The notes under the pieces were generated by a model, which searched no databases, was not told the DNA's origin, and saw only the letters and a program-made list of their open reading frames with translations. From positions 534,955,102-535,019,101 of the forward strand of contig NC_064616.1 of assembly GCF_023898315.1 (NCBI RefSeq): DNA of 64,000 bases, in the 5' to 3' direction. Made by a program: the position numbers and the translations under genes. Each line of letters starts with the position of its first letter. Position 1 is the stretch's first letter. Below are positions 56,710 to 64,000 of the stretch, one piece after another. This DNA is from Schistocerca nitens. Lineage: Eukaryota; Arthropoda; Insecta; Orthoptera; Acrididae.

Positions 56710-58160
56710 CACCAAAAGGCAGAAGCAATAAGATTTCAGTAGACACACACAAGTGCAGGAAGACTTCTAACTTTTGCATTTACCCTTTGACAAGCTACAG
56801 TAAAATGGAAAAACACACACATTCACATATACACAACTATGCCTCGGCACGGAGTCAACTAGACTAATAGTGCCAATGTTATTTTTCAGCAGATGGACTG
56901 GTTGTAGAGGTGGTAGTGCTGGGTGAGGTGGGTAGAGGAAGAGAGAGGAGGGAGTCAGGGAGAGGGACTGCAGGTGGGTGGATCTGAGGGATGCACCTGA
57001 TTTACGAGCTAGGAATGCGGGAGGGAGGGGTGGCAGGTATATGGGCTGGCATGACTGTAGCAGCTGCTAGGAAGCAGCACATGCTGAAGGTGACATGGGG
57101 ACATGAATTGGAAGGGATAGGGGTGACAGATGGAGGAAGGGGAAACTATTGGGTGTAGGGTGCAGTTATAGTGGGACACCTGAGATTGAAGCCAGGACAA
57201 TTATGGGAGTGGGGGGGGGGGGGTGTTGCAAGGACAATTTCCATCTGCACAGGTGAGAGAAGCTGGTGGTGGGGGGAAGGATCCAGATGCCTTGGGTTGT
57301 GAAGCAACCACTGAAATTGAACATGTGGCATATTGAGCGACCAGGTGCACAGCTTTGTTCTTGACAACCTTTTGGCAGTGGCCATTGATCCTGGTGGACA
57401 GCTCGTAGCTAGCCATACCAACATAAAAGGCTGTGCAGTGTTTGCAGCACAGCTGATGGATGACATGGCCACTTTCACAGGTGGCCCTATCTCTTATGTG
57501 GTAGAATAAGCTTGTGACAGAACTGGGGTAGGAGGTGCTGAGTGAAAGGACTGGGCATGTCTTGCAACTTAGTCTGTCACAGGGATATGATCCCTGAGTC
57601 AAGCAGCTGGGAATGGGACTGACATAGGAATGGACTAGGACATTGTGTAGGTTGGGTAGGTGATGGAACATCGCTTTAGGAGGAGTGGGAGGGTTTTTGG
57701 GTAGGATGTCCCTCATATCAGGGCAGGATGAGAGATAGTCAAAGCCCTAGATAAGGATATGGCTCAGTTGTTTCAGTCCAGGGGGATACTGGGCGATGAG
57801 GGGGGGGGGGGGGGGCACAATTCTGTAGCTGCTTCTTGGTGGTGGGGGGGAAGGTTGGAGATCTGTGAGGATATGGCACAGGAAATCTGGTTGTGGACTG
57901 GGATTGGAGTGGGAGGGTGCTACTGCCTGTAAAGGTCTTTGCCTGTGGAAGCCTTTGTGAGATGACCAGCACACTGGGCAATGGAGTTCTCATGACTGCA
58001 AATAGATCATACAAGGGGGCTAGGCTGTACGGGAGGGGTGTTTTGGTGTGGAAAGGATTACAGCTGTTGAAATACATGTACTAGAGTCCATGCAAAATGC
58101 AGTGGCCAAAGTGAAGTGACCAGTTTTTGTCCAATGTGCTGGAATGCCATTTGTTTGTTC
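56710..58160 (-). mobile_element. Penelope-like retroelement fragment (RT end and GIY-YIG endonuclease)
   Basis: The minus strand carries the part between RT and endonuclease near 57660-58080 and then a GIY-YIG-type endonuclease (57201-57716): DRLSCKTCPVLSLS, SLFYHIRDRATCESGHVIHQ, CCKHCTAFYVGMASYELSTR and INGHCQ. CKTCP followed by the Y..G..Y-type motif and R..GH is the usual wording of Penelope endonucleases. A non-coding 3' part (56710-57000) with CA-rich sequence follows. The RT core is separate at 59370. It is decayed, with G-runs at 57211 and 57799 giving spurious proline runs. Confidence 0.75.
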
Positions 58161-59369
58161 AGAAGGGGAGGCCAATATTGTTTGCCTCCTCTCACCTACT
58201 TTTGGCCATCAGTGATGCACTGTGATCAAAGAATGGTGGCGCACACCCTGCAGTTTATCTCAAACAGTTTTATAGAAACTGTTCAGTAAAAGAATTTCAT
58301 TTTTGTGGTACTTATGGCTTTATACATCAGTTTCATGATGATGTGCCCACCGTTTTGTTAATGGTCTTAGTTATTGGGATATTTGCATTTAAATAAGACA
58401 CTGGGAGAAAACTGAAAAAGTTTGCAATGAAACGTAGAGGTTGCTATGATTTTGCGTTTGGGCACATTACATAATGTGTTGCTGTGTATGGAATTTAAGT
58501 AACATGTTGAAATTTTCCTTAGATTTGGATGTATGTTACCAATCTCAAGAAAACTGCTCTTATGTGGCACACACATTCGCGAACATGTGTGCCAGCCATG
58601 ATATCACGTGATGGTGAGACTATGTTTCCATATGTTTATTATGCAAAACTTCATTATCTATTAAATTATTCCATTCACTACGGACTTTTTTGATGAAAGA
58701 ATGTAATTTTTAAGTGTCACTGATAGCTTCTGAAATGAATAATGCTGTGGGTTTTTGAACATAGGTGAAGACATTTCAAATTTATTTTTGTACCAAAGAT
58801 ATGCTTATTGATAAAATATTGACCTTACTTTTCCTCAGTTCCTGACTTAGTGAGCCACTGTTTCAGAATTCTCTCACGATAGCTCCTTCACAACATTTCA
58901 ATGAGGTGACATTTTGTAAACTGCACTGTGTTTTGGCAAAAGAAGCAAATTTTAACAGGCCAACAAAAGAACTGTAGGTTTTACTCAAAATTCGCTACTC
59001 ATTATGCTTCTCTGAGAGTTACAAATGGTTTAAAATCCAGGTGAAAATAAATTCCTGCTTTTGTTGCATTATCAGTGGATTTTTTTATACTAACCAAAGC
59101 AGAGGAGACAGTGTATCTTTTTGAATGGTCATCTTGTAAGTGTGGGCGTGGAGGGGCTCCGCTTAATATTTACAAGAAAATATGAGTGTAGGCTTTAGTT
59201 TAGAATGGTACTTTCCCTGCAGCACTTGGAATTTCCCCTATAGTGCCTGCCTGCACACCTCACCACCACCGCTCCCCCCCATGCGTGCCCTGCCAACTGT
59301 GAATCTACTGGCAACATTACTCTGCACACACCCCGCTATTCGTGCTTAGTAGGTTTAATGTGGACAGAG
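58161..59369. other. Unassigned stretch between the two Penelope pieces
   Basis: No motif is seen. Because the RT core and endonuclease pieces lie on either side in the right order, this may be an insertion in one Penelope-like copy. Its ends show no clear TSD. Confidence 0.4.
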
Positions 59370-59612
59370 GTGAGTGGAGCCAAAAGAGATGTGGAGGTCA
59401 ATGTACAGGAAGGTGACGTGTTGAGTAGAGGAGGACCATTTGAAGTGGATGGTAGTTTTGGGAGGCTAGGAAAATTTCTTCCAGATGGCCCATAAACAGA
59501 TTGGTATACAGTGGTGCCATGTGGGTGCCCATGGTTGTGCTACAGATTTGCTTGTAACCTTCCCTTCAAAGGAAAAATAGTTGTGGGTCAGAATATAGTT
59601 AGTAAGGTGTAT
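59370..59612 (-). pseudogene. Penelope-like RT core fragment
   Basis: Minus strand: NYILTHNYFSFEGKVTSKS near 59570, followed in a shifted frame by the equivalent of MGTHMAPLYTNLFMGHLEE, which is a signature of Penelope RTs. HSTQHVTFLYIDLH-like sequence (TQHVTFLYIDLHIS) follows near 59400. It lies upstream, in element orientation, of the endonuclease piece at 57201-57716. Confidence 0.65.
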
Positions 59613-59614
59613 AG

Positions 59615-59772
59615 GGCCCGCCCGGTTAGCTGAGCAGTCTAACGCACAGCTTTCCAGAGCAGGACGGAGCGCCTGGTCCCCTGCACAAATCCGCCCAGTG
59701 GACTTGTGTCAAGGTCTGGTGAGCCAGCCAGTCTGTGGATGGTTTTTAGGTGGTTTTCCATCTGCCTTGGGG
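59615..59772 (+). mobile_element. tRNA-derived SINE, third type, 3'-truncated
   Basis: Starts GGGCCCGCCCGGTTAGCTGA, with the A-box-like TTAGCTGAGCAGTCTAACGC and the body CTGTGGATGGTTTTTAGGTGG then TTTTCCATCTGCCTTGGGGA. The B box is weak. It ends abruptly at 59772, where the minus-strand LINE begins. Known to me as a common locust-type SINE. Confidence 0.75.
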
Positions 59773-62345
59773 AATTAAATTCAATTTATTAGTGTCCTTG
59801 TAGTGCAGCATCAAAATGACATAGGACTTGTCAATAAACATTACAATTTAAAATACATGTACATGAAAATTTATAATTGAATTTACTTGTCACTTAGACA
59901 TTACAATTTTAATAGAACTATAAGAACATTAACATAAAAATATACAAGTAGGATAACAACGTACAAAAAAAAAAAATTGTGAGTCTCACATCAAAGATTA
60001 TTTCCATTCTTACATTAACACTGTTTCACACTTTCATAGAAACAGCAAGTATTGAAATGTAAGCAATTACACATATTTATTATGTCAGGGAAATATTAAC
60101 TGCACTTTTATTGTCAATGATTCATAAACACTTCAATACTGTGAAAACTATTGCTCAATAACATGTTTTTTAATTCTCTTTTAAATATGTGCAGTTTTGG
60201 TATTATTTTTAGTTCTTTGGGGAGAGCACTGTAGAGGATTTTGGGTTGGCATAGTACACTTTTGTGATACATAGCTGTCTTATGAATTTCTCTGTGGAAA
60301 TCATTCCTATTCCTTGTTTCGTAGTTGTGAATTTCTCTGTTTAATATAGAAAATTTCTCGTGTTCTTTTAAGAAACATATACTTTCATATATGTATAAGG
60401 ATGGTAGTGTAATGAGTTTTAATTCTTTGGAAGCATGCCTACAAGAGTATCTATATCCTATACCTTTTATTATTCTGACTGCCTTCTTTTGTAGTCTAAA
60501 TGAATGTTTTGTTAGACTGTTGTTCCCCCAAAACTGTACACCGTATCTTAATAAACTGTGCATGAATGAGAAATAAACACATAACACTGTTTTAATATTA
60601 CATGAGCTTTTAAGCATTCTAAGTATAGAACATGTTTGACTTAATTTTTTGTTCAATGATATTAGATGCTTTTCCCATCTTAAGTGTTCATCAAACCATA
60701 TTCCCAGGAATTTAGTGTATGATGCTTCTTCAATCTTACACTTACCCAGTTCTACTGTAAGGTTAGTTTTTATTTTATTTGTAATATGTCTGAAGTTGAT
60801 CCACGTTGGTTTTTTGGCATTCACAATGAGTCTGTTTTCATTAAACCATCTGTCTGCTTCATCTGTTGCTAATGTGACTTTTTCCTTTAAGTCAGCTACA
60901 CTATTTGCTTTAACAAACAAACTTGTATCGTCAGCAAATAGTACTGCCAATGCTTCAGATAGTTGACTTGGTAGGTCATTGATAAATATCAAAAACAGTA
61001 ATGGCCCTAATACAGATCCCTGGGGTAATCCATACAAAACTCTCTCGAATCTTGATGAATATGTCCTATCTGCATGGCTTATCTCCACCTTCTGATACCT
61101 GTCCGACAGATATGATTCAAACCATTTGTGGGCAACTCCACGTATCCCATAGGCATATAACTTCCTAAGCAGTAACTTATGATTGATGACATCAAAGGCC
61201 TTTGATAAGTCTAAAAACAATCCACAATTTAATTCCTTTCTATTTATGGAATGTAGAACAAGTTGCAAAAAATTGAAGATAGCTGTTTCAGTATATTTAT
61301 TTTTACGGAAACCATTTTGCACATTTACCAATATTCTATTCTTAATAAGAAATTTGTATAGTCTGTGATACATTATCCTTTCTATTATTTTTGAGAAACC
61401 TGATAACATTGATAAAGGCCTAAAGTTACTAACATCATATTTATCACTGTTCTTGTAAAGTGGCTTTATAGTTGACATTTTAAGTTTTGATGGAAATACC
61501 CCCATTTTAAAAGATTCATTTATAATTTCAGTGAGATGTGAGGCTATGATTCCTGCACTTTGCTTCATGACTTTGTCAGGAATCCCATCACACCCACATG
61601 ACATTTTATTTTTTAACTTATTTATAGCATTTAGTACCTCTGATCCAGTTACTAGATAAAGGAACATTGTCATGTCATTCATGGGGATTTTTACCTTGCT
61701 ATTGGAATTGCATTTAGTTTTGGACTTCATTTTGTTGTTACCTTCCTCAATGTATGAATCATTATCAAGCTTCTTAGTTACAATTATTACTTTCTTGTGC
61801 AGGCTTCTATAACATTTGACATGTGCTTTCAGTGCCACATTCTTACTGGCTGATTTATTTAACTTTCTGAGAGTGTCTGATAACTTTCTAATCCCCTGTG
61901 TAACCCATGTTTTGGCTTTACGCTTAGTTTTGACTCTTTTTATAGGAAAGGCAACATCGAAGCAGTGTTTGTAGCTTTCAAGGAATGAGTCAAACTATGT
62001 GTTGACATCACCACTTGATTCACTACCCCAGTTGTTGTTTTCCAGAATGTAATTAAAAATTCTTATGCCGTCACCATTTATAAATCTCCTTTCTCTGTAA
62101 TTGTTATTGATAACAGGGTCCTTGTAAGATGTGACATTTAAACTCAATTTGATGTAATCCAAGAAACCAGTATCAATTACTTCAATGTTATATTCACACT
62201 TGTCCTTGTTTATAAATACTTGATCTATTATAGTTTCAGGCATATTTCCACATCTGATAACTTCATTTACAGTTGCCATCATATTATGACACAAAAACAG
62301 ATTGCACAGTTGCTGTTGTTTACTACAATCATTCTTAAAGTTAAC
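59773..62345 (-). mobile_element. Jockey/CR1-like LINE with a long open ORF2, 5'-truncated
   Basis: Minus-strand element: 3' untranslated part at 59773-60113, RT and linker at 60114-61990, and the C-terminal part of the endonuclease up to 62345, where it is cut by RTE copy D in the opposite orientation. The 3' tail type is not clear. Confidence 0.85.
60114..62344 (-). pseudogene. ORF2 (endonuclease end, linker, RT) of the Jockey/CR1-like LINE, one stop
   Basis: One frame stays open from the 62344 edge to the stop at 60114, apart from a single TAG at 61995-61997. Endonuclease end: CHNMMATVNEVIRCGNMPET and IIDQVFINKDK. Linker: KAKTWVTQGIRKLSDTLRK. RT: CGCDGIPDKVMKQSAGIIAS, IKPLYKNSDKYDVSNFRPLS, NGFRKNKYTETAIFNFLQLV, GLFLDLSKAFDVINHKLLLR (first D), YGLPQGSVLGPLLFLIFIND, AVLFADDTSLFVKANS (catalytic FADD) and TKFLGIWFDEHLRWEKH. 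The thumb ends at SIEVFMNH. All RT catalytic residues are intact, making this the second best-preserved LINE here. The open part after the stop alone exceeds 620 codons. Confidence 0.9.
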
Positions 62346-64000
62346 ATTAAAAGCAAGGGGAAACTACAGCCGTAATTTTTCCCGAGGACATGCAGCTTTA
62401 CTGTATGATTAAATGATGATGGCGTCCTCTTGGGTAAAATATTCCGGAGGTAAAATAGTCCCCCATTCGGATCTCCGGGCGGGGACTACTCAAGAGGACG
62501 TCGTTATCAGGAGAAAGAAAACTGGCATTTTACGGATCGGAGCGTGGAATGTCAGATCCCTTAATCGGGCAGGTAGGTTAGAAAATTTAAAAAGGGAAAT
62601 GGATAGGTTAAAGTTAGATATAGTGGGAATTAGTGAAGTTCGGTGGCAGGAGGAACAAGACTTTTGGTCAGGTGATTACAGGGTTATAAATACAAAATCA
62701 AATAGGGGTAATGCAGGAGTAGGTTTAATAATGAATAAAAAAATAGGAGTGCGGGTTAGCTACTACAAACAGCATAGTGAACGCATTATTGTGGCCAAGA
62801 TAGACACAAAGCCCATGCCTACTACAATAGTACAAGTTTATATGCCAACTAGCTCTGCAGATAATGAAGAAATTGATGAAATGTATGACGAGATAAAAGA
62901 AATTATTCAGGTAGTGAAGGGAGACGAAAATTTAATAGTCATGGGTGATTGGAATTCGTCAGTAGGAAAAGGGAGAGAAGGAAACATAGTAGGTGAATAT
63001 GGATTGGGGGGAAGAAATGAAAGAGGAAGCCGCCTTGTAGAATTTTGCACAGAGCATAACTTTATCATAGCTAACACTTGGTTCAAGAATCATAAAAGAA
63101 GGTTGTATACCTGGAAGAATCCTGGAGATACTAATAGGTATCAAATAGATTATATAATGGTAAGACAGAGATTTAGGAACCAGGTTTTAAATTGTAAGAC
63201 ATTTCCAGGGGCAGATGTGGATTCTGACCACAATCTATTGGTTATGAACTGCAGATTGAAACTGAAGAAATTGCAAAAAGGTGGGAATTTAAGGAGATGG
63301 GACCTGGATAAACTGAAAGAACCAGAGGTTGTAGAGAGTTTCAGGGAGAGCATAAGGGAACAATTGACAGGAATAGGGGAAAGAAATACAGTAGAAGAAG
63401 ATTGGGTAGCTCTGAGGGATGCAGTAGTGAAGGCAGCAGAGGATCAAGTAGGTAAAAAGACGAGGGCTAATAGAAATCCTTGGGTAACAGAAGAAATATT
63501 GAATTTAATTGATGAAAGGAGAAAATATAAAAATGCAGTAAATGAAGCAGGCAAAAGGGAATACAAACGTCTCAAAAATGAGATCGACAGAAAGTGCAAA
63601 ATGGCTAAGCAGGGATGGCTAGAGCACAAATGTAAGGATGTAGAGGCTTGTCTCACTAGGGGTAAGAAAGATACTGCCTACAGGAAAATTAAAGAGACCT
63701 TTGGAGAGAAGAAAACCACTTGTATGAATATCAAGAGCTCAGATGGCAACCCAGTTCTAAGCAAAGAAGGGAAGGCAGAAAGGTGGAAGGAGTATATAGA
63801 GGGTTTATACAAGGGCGATGTACTTGAGGACAATATTATGGAAATGGAAGAGGATGTAAATGAAGATGAAATGGGAGATAAGATACTGCGTGAAGAGTTT
63901 GACAGAGCACTGAAAGACCTGAGTCGAAACAAGGCCCCGGGAGTAGACAACATTCCATTAGAACTACTGATGGCCTTGGGAGAGCCAGTCCTGACAAAAC
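62346..64000 (+). mobile_element. RTE (BovB-like) LINE copy D, runs off the window
   Basis: It starts inside the family 5' leader (GAAAGCAAGGGGAAACTACA-like, matching copy C near 22225), so only the first ~250 bp of leader are missing. The junction lies within the endonuclease of the opposite-strand LINE. It is very similar to copy C, with scattered single-base changes, and continues past the window edge. Confidence 0.95.
62413..64000 (+). CDS. RTE endonuclease-reverse transcriptase, open to window edge (partial)
   Basis: From the first of three consecutive ATGs (62413) every codon to 64000 is open: 529 codons, checked line by line. Domain order: APE endonuclease (residues ~40-280) with WNVRSLNRAGRL, GISEVRWQEEQDFWSGDY, VQVYMPTSSADNEE, MGDWNSSVGKG, NTWFKNHKRRLYTWKNPGD and DVDSDHNLLVMNCR, so the N, E, D-W-N and S-D-H catalytic positions are all present. 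A long charged linker follows (~280-490) with KYKNAVNEAGKREYKRLK, then the first RT block (NKAPGVDNIPLELLMALGEP). It lacks both endonuclease frameshifts seen in copy C. The RT active site and C-terminus lie outside the window, so intactness of the whole is unknown. Confidence 0.93.
   Translation, partial: MMMASSWVKYSGGKIVPHSDLRAGTTQEDVVIRRKKTGILRIGAWNVRSLNRAGRLENLKREMDRLKLDIVGISEVRWQEEQDFWSGDYRVINTKSNRGNAGVGLIMNKKIGVRVSYYKQHSERIIVAKIDTKPMPTTIVQVYMPTSSADNEEIDEMYDEIKEIIQVVKGDENLIVMGDWNSSVGKGREGNIVGEYGLGGRNERGSRLVEFCTEHNFIIANTWFKNHKRRLYTWKNPGDTNRYQIDYIMVRQRFRNQVLNCKTFPGADVDSDHNLLVMNCRLKLKKLQKGGNLRRWDLDKLKEPEVVESFRESIREQLTGIGERNTVEEDWVALRDAVVKAAEDQVGKKTRANRNPWVTEEILNLIDERRKYKNAVNEAGKREYKRLKNEIDRKCKMAKQGWLEHKCKDVEACLTRGKKDTAYRKIKETFGEKKTTCMNIKSSDGNPVLSKEGKAERWKEYIEGLYKGDVLEDNIMEMEEDVNEDEMGDKILREEFDRALKDLSRNKAPGVDNIPLELLMALGEPVLTK

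Noticed and set aside
57201-58077. Proline-rich secreted or structural protein
   Set aside because: The proline runs come from G-runs on the plus strand. The recognisable part is Penelope endonuclease and RT sequence.
1-64000. CRISPR array, operon-like gene cluster or a defence system
   Set aside because: No regularly spaced short repeats and no prokaryotic gene order; everything coding belongs to eukaryotic mobile elements.

Overview
The window looks like intergenic or intronic DNA from a large, repeat-rich insect genome. An orthopteran of the locust type (Schistocerca-like) is my best guess. The reasons are five copies of a tRNA-derived SINE, two other tRNA-derived SINE types, Penelope-type repeats ending in the motif TTCCCACGTGGAATGTTTCC, and BovB/RTE-like LINEs with (CAA)n tails. 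I recall all of these as very abundant in locusts; I could not search to confirm it. No complete host gene is visible. One short piece at 53306-53481 could be a terminal host exon. There are no real tRNA or rRNA genes and no CRISPR array.

Layout: 1-545 is a minus-strand LINE fragment. 546-5450 is a Ty3/Gypsy fossil split by RTE copy A (1525-4314). 5451-7187 is AT-rich and holds a perfect 181-bp inverted repeat flanked by 137-bp direct repeats. 7188-9075 is a Penelope-associated repeat carrying a nearly intact Tc1-like transposon (7552-8969). 9948-15420 is a minus-strand LOA-type LINE with an inserted 306-bp tRNA-like element. 15421-21383 is mostly featureless with one SINE. 21392-25259 is two RTE copies head to tail. 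25590-33010 holds two Gypsy fossils, one on each strand, separated by a mariner-type transposon.

33690-38250 is a hAT remnant holding a complete-length piggyBac element (35472-37819) and a SINE. 39420-40412 is a Tc1-like remnant. 42081-48997 is an old LTR element with both LTRs recognisable and two SINEs inside it. 48999-51410 is an inverted-repeat element followed by another LINE. 51707-53061 is a complete-length mariner-type element with long terminal repeats. 55557-59612 is Penelope-related. 59771-62345 is a minus-strand Jockey/CR1-like LINE with one long open frame. 62346-64000 is RTE copy D, whose frame stays open for 529 codons to the window edge.

The genes do not form a pathway; the story is nested insertion. 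Target-site duplications (TSDs) give a relative order: the LTR, hAT and LOA elements are oldest, the piggyBac and RTE insertions are later, and the SINEs and RTE copy D are among the youngest. The points most worth following up are the open RTE copy D, the near-intact Tc1 with an unusual catalytic spacing, the perfect palindrome, and hammerhead-ribozyme-like cores in the Penelope-type repeats. I saw no convincing new biological system.
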